NCBI RefSeq assembly: GCF_019947135.1
Contig: NZ_JAGSHT010000003.1
Span: forward strand, 62,001-126,000
Length of the DNA stretch: 64,000 nucleotides
Origin: Occultella gossypii
GTDB taxonomy: Bacteria; Actinomycetota; Actinomycetes; Actinomycetales; Beutenbergiaceae
Direction: 5' to 3'
Within the stretch, counting starts at the first letter, position 1; each line of letters starts with the position of its first letter. Below are positions 28,371-36,319 of this stretch, one piece after another. The notes beneath the pieces are model-generated. The model was not told the DNA's origin and ran no database searches. It saw nothing but the letters and a program-made list of their open reading frames with translations. The position numbers and the translations under genes are program-made.

Positions 28371-28511
28371 CTAGCGCCGGGGTGCCTCGCGCTTCGGGAG
28401 ATGGGCGGCCCCGATGGCTACCGAGACGATCCAAGGGACGAGCCGGAGCGGGTCGAACCGGTGGTCGGCTATGGGCCAGTAGACCACCGCAGCAAAGGTC
28501 AGGACGATCAT
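28371..28511 (-). CDS. Possible small membrane protein
   Basis: A 46-residue frame (MIVLTFAAVVYWPIADHRF then DPLRLVPWIVSVAIGAAHL) with two hydrophobic segments. The frame is open further upstream and could start at an earlier TTG. No clear SD is seen. It sits among remnants and may itself be a decayed end of a longer gene. No function is recognised. Confidence 0.25.
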   Translation of the reverse strand: MIVLTFAAVVYWPIADHRFDPLRLVPWIVSVAIGAAHLPKREAPRR

Positions 28512-28763
28512 GAGCAACAAAGCGACAGCCGCTGCCCGTACTGGCTCTGAAGTGACGAGAGGCCGTGACCCGTGCCGGCACGCCGGTTCGAGTGGCGCGA
28601 ACGGCTCGACATCACGATGGCTCGACGCCGCACACCTTGGGCTTGCTCGCGAGATGTCGAGATCGGGGTCGTGCAGCACCTCGACCGCCTTGGCCGGTCG
28701 CGCAGGCACTCTCGGGTCGCACCTGGGGAACGCGACCCCGACCCCGAGCCCCCACCCGTGCAT

Positions 28764-28876
28764 CGCAGACTCCTGCGTATGCGTTCCGGAACTTGACTTC
28801 TCCGCGACCCGGCTTTGGCTCGAGGGACGTCCTCGGTTCGGAGGTCTTCTCTGCCGTGGAGCTTAGCTGTCTTCAT
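28764..28876 (-). pseudogene. Zinc-type alcohol/butanediol dehydrogenase N-terminal remnant
   Basis: From an ATG at 28876 with AAGGA upstream, the minus strand reads MKTAKLHGREDLRTEDVP. A frameshift follows near 28808, and the sequence continues as GEVKFRNAYAGVC. This is the start of medium-chain zinc dehydrogenases of the 2,3-butanediol dehydrogenase type, up to the catalytic Cys region. The rest of the gene is absent. The stretch 28512-28763 between this and the small membrane frame shows nothing I can identify. Confidence 0.65.
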
Positions 28877-29084
28877 GATGCGATTCCTTTTCTCGACGGT
28901 CGCGCTTCCCTCCTTCGACCAGTACCGGTCACGCGGCGTGATGCGGCTGATCTCACTGCCTCTCGGGCACCGAGGCGCGCGGACGGGGTGGACATCTCCC
29001 CGCCCACACATCACATCCGGCCGCGCAGAGGTGTCTAGGCAGTGAGACCCCGTTCGGGATCGAAATCAGTCAGGAGAAGCATTC

Positions 29085-30491
29085 ATGTTCCGTACTCCAC
29101 ACATCCTCATCGTCGGTGGCGGCTATGCCGGCTTCTACGCCGCGTGGCACCTCGAGAGGCGCCTCAAGCAGTCCGAGGCATCCGTGGCCATCCTCGATCC
29201 CCGTCCGTACATGACCTACCAGCCGTTCTTGCCGGAGGTAGTTGCGGGTTCGATCGAGGCACGGCATGTGGCCGTGTCGCTGCGCAGGCACCTGCGGCGA
29301 ACCACCGTGCTGAGCGGACGCGCCACGTCTATCGACCATGTGAGCAAGTCCGTGCACGCGCGGATGAACGACGGGCGGGAGGTAGAGCTCGCGTACGACA
29401 CCATCGTGGTCACGGCTGGGGCCGTCACTCGGACGCTGCCCGTGCCGGGCATCGCGGAGTCAGCCTTCGGCCTCAAGCACGTCGAGGAAGCCGTCGCGAT
29501 CCGTGATGCGTTCCTCACAGCGCTCGACCGAGCCGCGGACATGCCGAAGGGACCGGCGCGCACCAGAGCACTGACCGTCACGTTCATCGGGGGTGGCTTC
29601 GCCGGTGTCGAAGGGTTCGGGGAACTGTTGAGCCTGTCGCGCGCCGCCCTGAAAAGGTATCCGGAAATCTCCCCGGACGAGCTCAACTTCCACCTGGTGG
29701 AGGCGAGCGAGCGCATCCTGCCCGAGGTTTCCGCCAAGACCGGCGCGTGGGTGGTGCGGTCATTTGAGCATAGAGGTGCCCGTGTGCACCTGAGGACAAC
29801 CGTCACCTCGGCTTTAGGAGGCGAGGTCATCCTGTCCTCGGGCGAGCGCTTCGAGTCCGATCTGATCGTGTGGACAGCCGGGATTGCCGCCAACCCGACA
29901 ATCTCCAAGCACACCGACCTGCCCATCAATCAGCGCGGCCTGCTCATCGTGCGCCCCGACCTCCGCATCGGCACGGACGACCACCCGGTGGTCGACGCGT
30001 GGGCGACGGGCCCCGCGTGCACGACGGGCGACGCGTGGGCGGCGGGCGACAACGCCGCAGTGCCGGACCTGACACGCACCGCGTCCCCGCCATACGCCTA
30101 CACCGTGCCCAACGCACAGCACGCTGTTCGTCAGGGCAAACGACTTGCCCGCAACATCACGAAGACGCTGCGCGGCGGGGTGACCCGGCCGTACCGACAC
30201 CGCAGCCTCGGAACCGTCGCGACGCTGGGACTTGGGACCGGAGTGTTCGAGGCCGGGCCCGTGGTCATCAAGGGATTTCTCGGGTGGCTGATCCATCGCG
30301 GTTACCAAGTCCTGGCCATCCCTACCTGGGAACGCAAGATTCGAGTCGCCTCCGTCTGGGTCACCGCACTCTTCCTGGGACGCGACGTCGTGTCGCTGGC
30401 CTCGGTCCAACGACCCCGACATGAGTTTGTCAGCGGCGGCCGTCTCGAGCTTCGCACCACGTCGGAGGAGGGTCTAGCGGATGCTGCTTGA
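29085..30491 (+). CDS. Type II NADH dehydrogenase-like FAD oxidoreductase
   Basis: A 468-residue flavoprotein of the NDH-2 group, which pass electrons from NADH to quinone without pumping protons. The FAD-binding motif is VGGGYAG (10-16), the second dinucleotide motif is FIGGGFAGVE (about 166-175), and the second FAD motif is AAGDNAAVPDL. A C-terminal hydrophobic/amphipathic part (KGFLGWLIHRGYQVLAIPTW) fits membrane association. Start ATG has CAGGAG eight bases upstream. An in-frame repeat at 29994-30047 duplicates the DAWA(T/A)G part just before the second FAD motif. It is intact although its neighbours are decayed; the following cytochrome b remnant suggests a former electron-transfer operon. 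Confidence 0.88.
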   Translation: MFRTPHILIVGGGYAGFYAAWHLERRLKQSEASVAILDPRPYMTYQPFLPEVVAGSIEARHVAVSLRRHLRRTTVLSGRATSIDHVSKSVHARMNDGREVELAYDTIVVTAGAVTRTLPVPGIAESAFGLKHVEEAVAIRDAFLTALDRAADMPKGPARTRALTVTFIGGGFAGVEGFGELLSLSRAALKRYPEISPDELNFHLVEASERILPEVSAKTGAWVVRSFEHRGARVHLRTTVTSALGGEVILSSGERFESDLIVWTAGIAANPTISKHTDLPINQRGLLIVRPDLRIGTDDHPVVDAWATGPACTTGDAWAAGDNAAVPDLTRTASPPYAYTVPNAQHAVRQGKRLARNITKTLRGGVTRPYRHRSLGTVATLGLGTGVFEAGPVVIKGFLGWLIHRGYQVLAIPTWERKIRVASVWVTALFLGRDVVSLASVQRPRHEFVSGGRLELRTTSEEGLADAA

Positions 30492-30512
30492 GCGGTGGGC
30501 AACGCAGTGAGG

Positions 30513-30770
30513 CCGACGAGTCGTTCCCCACCGCTGGTCGCACACGTTCGGCGTCATCTCCATGGCGGCGATGGTGGTCCTCCTGGTGACGGGGGTGTAC
30601 CTCGCGTTCTTCTACGAGCCGTCGGGCCCCACGTCACCTACGACGGCAGTACAAGCCGCCGACGGGCATGGAAGTGTCGCCGGCCTACACATCTACGCTT
30701 CACCTCAGCTTCGAGGTCCGGCGGTGGATACCGATCCGGCGCCAGTCCGCTTCGTCCTCTGCGACGCGCT
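30513..30770 (+). pseudogene. Cytochrome b (QcrB-like) N-terminal remnant
   Basis: Right after the dehydrogenase the DNA reads FPHRWSHTFGVISMAAMVVL and LLVTGVYLAFFYEPSGP, which is the first membrane helix of cytochrome bc1-type cytochrome b. It then continues in other frames as VTYDGS, KPPTGMEVSPAYTSTLHLSF and EVR, the segment before the first haem-ligand helix. At least two frameshifts are needed, and everything beyond about 30770 is lost. It is a short decayed fragment without haem ligands. From here to 30879 nothing else is recognisable. Confidence 0.7.
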
Positions 30771-30879
30771 GTGGGCGCCTGTGTCCTTGCCACCCGACAC
30801 TCGTTGCTCCGGTGAGCTGATGCCCGTCATCGCAGGCTTTCCCGAACTACCCTGACCTGCGCGTGTACGCGTCACGCGT

Positions 30880-30916
30880 GCCTCCTCCGGTGAAGTGGGG
30901 GCGGATCCCTCATCAC
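30880..30916 (-). promoter_or_regulatory. Orphan leader element B (SD and motif, gene lost)
   Basis: On the minus strand, ATGAGGGATCCGCCCCCACT is followed by GGAGGAGGCACGC and GTGACG. This matches leader A at 27912-27961 in motif, spacing (20 bases between CCCTCAT and CCTCCT) and SD, but no gene follows. It lies about 65 bases downstream of the ECF41 sigma gene, as leader A lies downstream of the sigma remnant. Confidence 0.45.
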
Positions 30917-30978
30917 CTACGGCCGCGCGAGAGCGCGGGCTGTGAGGCTGGTTGATGGGGCAGCGCAGCGCAGGGGGC

Positions 30979-31914
30979 TCAGTTCCACAGCGTGAGCTTG
31001 TGCGGGTTCATGACCGTGCGGATCTCGGAGATGAGGCCGTCCACGACTTCGAGGGTGACCACACCGATGACACGTCCTTCGTCCCACATCACGAAGCCGA
31101 GTCCGTCCGGTGTCTCCTGCGGCTGAACCGTCCCGTACCGGTTGGTCGCCAGCACGTTCATGATGAAGGTTGCCACCTGACGTGCTCCGATCACGGGCTT
31201 GCGTGCGGCCGTGACGACACCGCCTCCGTCGGACCTCCAGGTGACCTCCGGATCCAGCACGGCGACCAGGCCGGCGATGTCCCCGCTTCGGACGGCCGCC
31301 GCGAAGGCGGTCACGACCTCGTCGTGCTCTGCACGAGTCACCTGACGTCCGCGCCCGTTCTGCACCCGCCGTCGGGCGGAGGTGGCGAGCTGTCGGCAGG
31401 CCGCTGGCGTCCGTCCGACGATATCTGCGATCTCGTTGAAGGGCATCGCGAAGATGTCGTGCAGCACGAACGAGACTCGTTCTGCGGGGGTCATGGATTC
31501 GAGGACGAGGAGCAGGGCCGTGCTCACTGTGTCGTCCAGCGTGACCTGCTCGAGCGGGTTGGTGGCCGCTACCGGCAAGCCGTTGGCTGCGTGAGCCGGT
31601 ATGGGCTCTGGCAGCCACGGTCCGACGTAGGTCTCTCGCCTCCACCGCGCAGACTTGAGGACGTTGAGGCAGACACGGCTGGCCACGCGCGTCAGCCATG
31701 CCGCAGGGACCTCGATCACGTCCCGCTCCTCCTGGCTCAACCGGTACCAGCGGACGTAGGTCTCCTGGACCGCGTCCTCTGCTTCGGCCATGGTCCCGAG
31801 CATCCTGAACGCCAACGAGATGAGGTGCCGTCGCTCGGCGAGGACCTCGGCCCCCGGCTCCGCCTTGTCCGCTGTCTGCGCCTCAGGGCCCACTCCGCCT
31901 GCTGTGTCGTCCAC
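30979..31914 (-). CDS. sigJ: ECF41-type RNA polymerase sigma factor (SigJ-like)
   Basis: A 311-residue ECF sigma factor with sigma-2 (HLISLAFRMLGTMAEAEDAV, about 30-95), the linker motif WLPEP (100-104), sigma-4 (about 130-190) and a C-terminal SnoaL-like domain of about 110 residues ending NPHKLTLWN. The WLPEP motif, DGGG (here DGGGVV) and NPDKL-like (here NPHKL) motifs are marks of ECF41, in which the C-terminal domain replaces an anti-sigma factor and tunes activity. The GTG start has AGGAGG seven bases upstream. The gene is divergent from an NAD-dependent epimerase, as ECF41 genes are usually next to a carboxymuconolactone decarboxylase, oxidoreductase or epimerase gene. Confidence 0.92.
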   Translation of the reverse strand: MDDTAGGVGPEAQTADKAEPGAEVLAERRHLISLAFRMLGTMAEAEDAVQETYVRWYRLSQEERDVIEVPAAWLTRVASRVCLNVLKSARWRRETYVGPWLPEPIPAHAANGLPVAATNPLEQVTLDDTVSTALLLVLESMTPAERVSFVLHDIFAMPFNEIADIVGRTPAACRQLATSARRRVQNGRGRQVTRAEHDEVVTAFAAAVRSGDIAGLVAVLDPEVTWRSDGGGVVTAARKPVIGARQVATFIMNVLATNRYGTVQPQETPDGLGFVMWDEGRVIGVVTLEVVDGLISEIRTVMNPHKLTLWN

Positions 31915-31957
31915 CTGTGTACCTCCTCTGACCTTCTCGACCGGGTGAGGGACTGAT

Positions 31958-31979
31958 ATGTGAGGCGGCCCCCTCACAT
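31958..31979. promoter_or_regulatory. Perfect palindrome in the sigma factor-epimerase intergenic region
   Basis: ATGTGAGG and CCTCACAT form an 8-bp perfect inverted repeat around CGGCCC. It lies 44 bases upstream of the sigma start and 86 bases upstream of the epimerase, a good place for an operator serving one or both genes. Degenerate copies occur in leader elements A and B. Confidence 0.5.
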
Positions 31980-32065
31980 TCTCAGATCTTGGCAGGTCAT
32001 ACCTGTGACCCACCGAAACACGCTGCGGTCGCCGTCGTCATCGACGGCGCCGAGAACGGAGACCC

Positions 32066-32905
32066 ATGCGCATCTTCCTCGCTGGCGGCACTGGGGTCAT
32101 CGGCAGGAGACTTGTTCCCGCACTGATCGCCGCGGGGCACGAGGTCGTTGCCACGACTCGCCGGCTCGAGAACGTCGATCAGATCAACCGTTCGGGTGGG
32201 AAGGGCGTCGTCGTCGACGTCTACGACGCCGCGCGCCTCACCGAGCTGATCTGGACTGCGGCACCGGACCTGGTCATGCACCAGTTGTCCGACCTCCGCC
32301 ATTTCGACACCGAGGCCACCGCGCGGATCAGGAGAGTGGGTACGAGGAATCTCGTGGCGGCCGCCCAGCAAGCCGGCGTCGGGCGAATCGTGGTGCAGAG
32401 CATCGCTTGGGCCTACGAAGACGGCTACGGGCTGGCCAGCGAGGACGAACCGATCGAGGAGGGGTCCGCCGTGGCAGCGATGGAGGAGCTCGTGGGACGC
32501 CTGGCCACTGCGACCATCCTCCGCTACGGCTGGTGGTACGGCCCAGGCACCTGGTACGCCGAGGGCGGTCGGGTTGCCGACGCGGTGGCAGAAGGCCTCC
32601 TTCCCGCGACTCGCACCGTCAACTCCCTCGTGCACGTCGATGACGCCGTCTCGGCGACCGTCCAGGCGATCGACTGGCCCGCGGGCGTCTACAACATCGC
32701 CGACGACGAGCCCGCGCCGGGCACGCAGTGGTTGCCCGTGTACGCGAATGCTATCGGTGCGCCCGCACCGACGTCACCGGTTTGGACCAACCGGTCCCCG
32801 GGTGGCCGGGGCGCGTCGAACGCCAAGGCAAGAGCTGCAGGCTGGAAGCCCAGCCACCCCACGTGGCGGTCGGGGTTCGCTGCGGCAGCGCTGGGAGACG
32901 AGTGA
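32066..32905 (+). CDS. NAD-dependent epimerase/dehydratase (atypical SDR)
   Basis: A 279-residue Rossmann-fold protein with the N-terminal motif FLAGGTGVIGRRL (4-16) and the extended-SDR features DVYDAARL, TRNLVAAA and YGWWYGPGTW. A standard Y-x-x-x-K active site is not obvious, which fits the atypical SDR group. It is transcribed away from the ECF41 sigma factor and is its likely direct target, since COE genes next to ECF41 are usually the regulon. The substrate is unknown. Bases 32906-33001 contain nothing recognisable. Confidence 0.85.
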   Translation: MRIFLAGGTGVIGRRLVPALIAAGHEVVATTRRLENVDQINRSGGKGVVVDVYDAARLTELIWTAAPDLVMHQLSDLRHFDTEATARIRRVGTRNLVAAAQQAGVGRIVVQSIAWAYEDGYGLASEDEPIEEGSAVAAMEELVGRLATATILRYGWWYGPGTWYAEGGRVADAVAEGLLPATRTVNSLVHVDDAVSATVQAIDWPAGVYNIADDEPAPGTQWLPVYANAIGAPAPTSPVWTNRSPGGRGASNAKARAAGWKPSHPTWRSGFAAAALGDE

Positions 32906-33001
32906 AACGTCCTGCTGCCGCGCCCTATGGGAATGCGACAGATGCCCGGTCCGCCGCGACGTCTCCCTGAGCCGTTCGCGAAGGCCCGGCAGACGGCCAG
33001 A

Positions 33002-33331
33002 TCAGCGCTCCCAGGGGATGACAGTCCAGATCGGCGCCAGGTCCAGGTGCCAGTCGAGCAGGTCGTCGCTGGTGAGAGGCGGCAAAGCCGGGGCAACGTC
33101 GGCGGCAGGCAAAGACGGCTCGCTGAGAAACAGCGGCTCGATCCCGGCGAACAGCAGCATGACGACGATGTCTCCGACGATCCGCCACGAAATGGGCAGC
33201 TCGCACGACGGGCACGAGCACAGCAACTCAGCCTCGGCACGCGGTCTGACATCCATCCGCACGACGGCCGACGCCATGTCCACGCTGATCTCGGCATCGC
33301 ACCGTGGGCAAATCATCGGTATCTCGATCAC
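33002..33331 (-). CDS. Small zinc-ribbon membrane-associated protein
   Basis: A 109-residue protein with two C-x-x-C pairs (ICPRCDAEI near the N-terminus and CSCPSC about 30 residues later) that would form a zinc ribbon, then a hydrophobic stretch IVGDIVVMLLFAGIEPLFL and an acidic/Pro-rich tail. The start is set at GTG 33331 because AGGAGG lies five bases upstream; a GTG 15 bases earlier would overlap that SD. No function can be assigned. It is convergent with the epimerase. Confidence 0.55.
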   Translation of the reverse strand: MIEIPMICPRCDAEISVDMASAVVRMDVRPRAEAELLCSCPSCELPISWRIVGDIVVMLLFAGIEPLFLSEPSLPAADVAPALPPLTSDDLLDWHLDLAPIWTVIPWER

Positions 33332-33385
33332 GACAACCTCCTCCACTGGTCAGGATGTACCTCTCCGACCGAGCAGCACCCAGTC

Positions 33386-33522
33386 TTGTGAGGCGACAGG
33401 CCTTCACCAGCAACGACGAGCGAGCCGCAGCCCTGGCGCCCTGGCTGGAGCACGACAACACTGAACGTCGCCATAGCGCACTCGGAGGCAAGCCAGCAAT
33501 CAGCCGTCTGCCACCAACCTGA
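33386..33522 (+). mobile_element. IS481-family transposase C-terminal remnant
   Basis: The DNA reads QAFTSNDERAAALAPWLEHD and then [21 protein letters not shown] before TGA at 33520-33522. This is the end of an IS481-type DDE transposase, including the [12 protein letters not shown] motif. Nothing of the catalytic core remains upstream. It forms the right edge of the decayed island, about 120 bases before recO. Confidence 0.8.
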
Positions 33523-33632
33523 TGGCCGGGTACAGCTATGCGGGGTGGTGCGGCCGGGCCCGGTGGGCCGGTCCCGGCGCCACGGGCGACCGCGGCTGCG
33601 CGTCGGGACCGCTCGTTGTCGGTGAGATGAGG

Positions 33633-33638
33633 GACAAT
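33633..33638 (+). promoter_or_regulatory. -10 element GACAAT before recO
   Basis: GACAAT lies six bases upstream of GTG 33645, which implies a leaderless recO transcript. It excludes the in-frame ATG at 33627, which would lie upstream of the transcription start. Confidence 0.5.
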
Positions 33639-33644
33639 GTCCGG

Positions 33645-34376
33645 GTGAAGCTCTACCGGGACGAGGCCGTGGTGCTGCGTACCCGCAAGCTCGGGGAAGC
33701 GGACCGGATCCTCACGCTGCTCACCCGCACGCACGGGCAGGTCCACGCCGTCGCGAAGGGGGTGCGCCGCACCTCCTCGAAGTTCGGTGCCCGCCTCGAG
33801 CCGTTCAGCGTGATCGACCTGCAGTTGTACAACGGGCGCAACCTGGATGTCGTCACGCAGGTGGACACGCTCGCCCCGCACGGCCGCGCGATCAGCGGGG
33901 ACTACGGCCTGTTCACCACGGCGACGGCGATGGTCGAGACCGCGGAACGGCTCACCGAGATCGAGCGGGAGCCGGCCACCCAGCAGTACCTGCTGCTCGT
34001 CGGGGCGTTGCGCTCCCTGGCCGAGAAGGTGCACCCCTCCAGCCTGGTGCTCGACTCCTACCTGCTGCGCGCCCTCGCGATCGCCGGGTGGGCACCCACG
34101 TTCACCGAGTGCGCCCGCTGCGACGCCGCCGGCCCGCACCGGTCCTTCTCCGCGCCGCTGGGCGGCATCATCTGCACGAACTGCCGCCCGCCCGGTGCCG
34201 CGGCGCCCGCCCCGGAGACGGTGGGGCTGCTCGGTGCACTGCTCGCGGGGGACTGGGGCCACGCCGACGTCAGCCACGAGCGGCACCGCAAGGAGGCTTC
34301 CGGGCTGGTCGCGGTGTACACCCAATGGCACCTGGAGCGTCAGCTGAAGTCGTTGCGGCACGTGGAGCGCGCGTGA
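33645..34376 (+). CDS. recO: DNA repair protein RecO
   Basis: RecO loads RecA onto SSB-coated single-stranded DNA in the RecFOR pathway. The 243-residue product starts [20 protein letters not shown], the family's usual N-terminal OB-fold start, followed by [21 protein letters not shown] zinc-finger-like C-x-x-C pair (CARCDA and CTNCRP) lies in the C-terminal half. The start is fixed by the -10 box and by homology to typical RecO. It overlaps uppS by four bases (GTGA). Confidence 0.95.
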   Translation: MKLYRDEAVVLRTRKLGEADRILTLLTRTHGQVHAVAKGVRRTSSKFGARLEPFSVIDLQLYNGRNLDVVTQVDTLAPHGRAISGDYGLFTTATAMVETAERLTEIEREPATQQYLLLVGALRSLAEKVHPSSLVLDSYLLRALAIAGWAPTFTECARCDAAGPHRSFSAPLGGIICTNCRPPGAAAPAPETVGLLGALLAGDWGHADVSHERHRKEASGLVAVYTQWHLERQLKSLRHVERA

Positions 34377-35182
34377 GGGCCGAGCCCGTCGCTCCACCGG
34401 CGCACCTCACCGGTGCTCGTCCGCCGGAGGTGCCCGCCGCTCTCGTCCCCAAGCACGTGGCCATCGTGATGGACGGCAACGGCCGGTGGGCCAACGCCCG
34501 CGGGCTGACCCGCAACGAGGGCCACGCCGCGGGGGAGGCGGTCCTGCTGGACGTCGTCGCCGGAGCGATCGAGATGGGCGTCACCCACATCAGCGCGTAC
34601 GCGTTCTCCACCGAGAACTGGAAGCGGTCACCGTCCGAGGTCCGCTTCCTGATGGGCTTCAACCGGGACGTGCTGCGCCGGCGCCGGGACCTGATGAACT
34701 CCTGGGGCGTGCGGGTGCGCTGGGCGGGCCGCCGGCCGCGGCTGTGGCGGTCCGTCATCAACGAGCTCGAGGAGGCCGAGCGGCTCACAGACGGGAACTC
34801 CACCTGCACACTGACCATGTGCGTGAACTACGGCGGCCGGGCCGAGATCACCGACGCAGTGCGGGCCATCGGCCGCGAGGTGGCCGCCGGCCGGCTCGAC
34901 CCCGAGCGGATCACCGAGCGCACCGTGGCCCGTCACCTGGACGAACCGGACATGCCGGACGTGGACCTGTTCCTGCGCACCTCGGGGGAGCAGCGGGCCT
35001 CGAACTTCCTGATCTGGCAGTCCGCCTACGCCGAGATGGTGTTCATCGACAAGCCCTGGCCGGACTGTGACCGCCGTGATCTCTGGGACGCCGTGGTGAC
35101 CTACGCCCGCCGGGACCGGCGCTACGGCGGGGCCGTCGACAAGCCGGGTGCAGAGGGCGGATCGGACGAGCGCAGGGGCTGA
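34373..35182 (+). CDS. uppS: Isoprenyl transferase (undecaprenyl diphosphate synthase)
   Basis: A cis-prenyltransferase making the long polyprenyl diphosphate carrier for cell-wall synthesis. The 269-residue protein has the catalytic [13 protein letters not shown] motif (Asp nucleophile-like metal ligand), [12 protein letters not shown], and the C-terminal [20 protein letters not shown] diphosphate-binding block. The GTG start overlaps the recO stop; recO-uppS is a conserved pair in Actinobacteria. Confidence 0.96.
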   Translation: MRAEPVAPPAHLTGARPPEVPAALVPKHVAIVMDGNGRWANARGLTRNEGHAAGEAVLLDVVAGAIEMGVTHISAYAFSTENWKRSPSEVRFLMGFNRDVLRRRRDLMNSWGVRVRWAGRRPRLWRSVINELEEAERLTDGNSTCTLTMCVNYGGRAEITDAVRAIGREVAAGRLDPERITERTVARHLDEPDMPDVDLFLRTSGEQRASNFLIWQSAYAEMVFIDKPWPDCDRRDLWDAVVTYARRDRRYGGAVDKPGAEGGSDERRG

Positions 35183-35286
35183 CGGCGGGCGGAAGGTTGC
35201 GTGCATCACCGCACGGATGCCGCCGACCGACGTTCCGGTCGCGCCGCCGGCCGTCAGGCGCGGTCCGCGGCGCTCTTCTCCGCGAC

Positions 35287-35910
35287 CTACCCAGCGGGTC
35301 CTGCCGGCGCAGCCGGCGCCTGCGTCTCGGACTCGACCACCTCGGCGAAGGTATCGATGACGCCGTCGCCGGTTCCGCCGTCGGGAGCCTCGACGTGCGC
35401 CACCGGACCGGTGCCGCGCTGCGACCGGTGCCGGCGCCGCAGAACCACGGCCACCACGACGGCGACCACCAGCGCCGCGATCACGGCGAGCCCGAGCGGG
35501 CTACCCGCGGCGGCGGCGAGCGCCGCCTCCCAGACCGCGAAGCCGATCGTCGCGTAGATGGCCCCCCACGCGATCGCGCCGGGGATCTGCGCCAGCGTGT
35601 ACTTCCACCACGTGATCCGCAGCACGCCGGCGCCGGCCTGCACCATCGACTGGAACCCGACGGTCAGGTAGCACACGGGTACCGCGAACAGGCCCCAGCG
35701 GCGGATCGCGCGGATGCCGGCGTCCGCGCCGCCACCCTGCAGCCAGGCATGCGCCCTGAGGGTCCAGCCCTGCGTCGGGTGGGTGCGCCGCAACGCCTGT
35801 TCCGTGACGATCCGGCCGGCCCAGTACATGCCCTGCCCACGCAACATCGCGCCGCAACTGAGCAGCAGCATGGTGAGCCAGAACGGCAGCTCAGCCAGGA
35901 AGTCAGGCAT
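35287..35910 (-). CDS. DedA-family membrane protein
   Basis: A 207-residue integral membrane protein with hydrophobic segments at about 8-25, 75-92, 105-125 and 138-160, and a charged C-terminal tail. The segment AGVLRITWWKYTLAQIPGAI and the preceding YLTVGFQSMVQAGAGV fit the DedA (SNARE-associated) family, which are polyprenyl-phosphate or phospholipid transporters. It overlaps zur by eight bases and so is the last gene of the znu operon; this link with zinc uptake is unusual. It is convergent with uppS; the 104-base gap shows no clear terminator. Confidence 0.7.
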   Translation of the reverse strand: MPDFLAELPFWLTMLLLSCGAMLRGQGMYWAGRIVTEQALRRTHPTQGWTLRAHAWLQGGGADAGIRAIRRWGLFAVPVCYLTVGFQSMVQAGAGVLRITWWKYTLAQIPGAIAWGAIYATIGFAVWEAALAAAAGSPLGLAVIAALVVAVVVAVVLRRRHRSQRGTGPVAHVEAPDGGTGDGVIDTFAEVVESETQAPAAPAGPAG

Positions 35911-36319
35911 CCCGGGTGTCCACCGCCCCCGCAGCCATGCACTCGGCGCAGGTGCCGAACAGTTCGGCGGTGTGCTCGACGTCGACGAAGCCGTGCGACT
36001 GCCCGACGTCGGCGGCCCAGTGCTCCACGACGCCGGCGTCCAGCTCGACGGTCCGGCCGCAGATCCGGCAGACCAGGTGGTGGTGGTGCACCTGCTTGCG
36101 GCAACGGCGGAACAGCGACTCGCCCTCGGCGTTGCGCAGGACGTCCACGTCGCCGTTCTCGGCGAGGGTCTGCATGGTGCGGTAGACGGTCGCCAGGCCG
36201 ACCGAGTGGCCGGCCTCGCGCAGCATGTCGTGCAGCTGCTGCGCGCTGCGGAAGTCCTCGGTGTCGGCGAGGACCTCGCTCACGGCCGCGCGCTGGCGGG
36301 TCATGCGTTGCATCGTCAC
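35903..36319 (-). CDS. zur: Zinc uptake regulator Zur (Fur family)
   Basis: A 138-residue Fur-family repressor with an N-terminal winged helix (MTRQRAAVSEVLADTEDFRS, then GLATVYRTMQTLAENGDVD) and a C-terminal dimer domain with the metal site HHHHLVCRICGRTVELD and a second C-x-x-C in TCAECMAAG forming the structural zinc site. It is the fourth gene of the znu operon, overlapping znuB by four bases, so it is Zur rather than Fur. It probably represses its own operon through the box at the znuA start. Confidence 0.92.
   Translation of the reverse strand: MTMQRMTRQRAAVSEVLADTEDFRSAQQLHDMLREAGHSVGLATVYRTMQTLAENGDVDVLRNAEGESLFRRCRKQVHHHHLVCRICGRTVELDAGVVEHWAADVGQSHGFVDVEHTAELFGTCAECMAAGAVDTRDA

Noticed and set aside
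33627-33645. ATG 33627 as the recO start
   Set aside because: It lies upstream of a GACAAT -10 box placed for initiation at GTG 33645, and typical RecO begins at the later codon.
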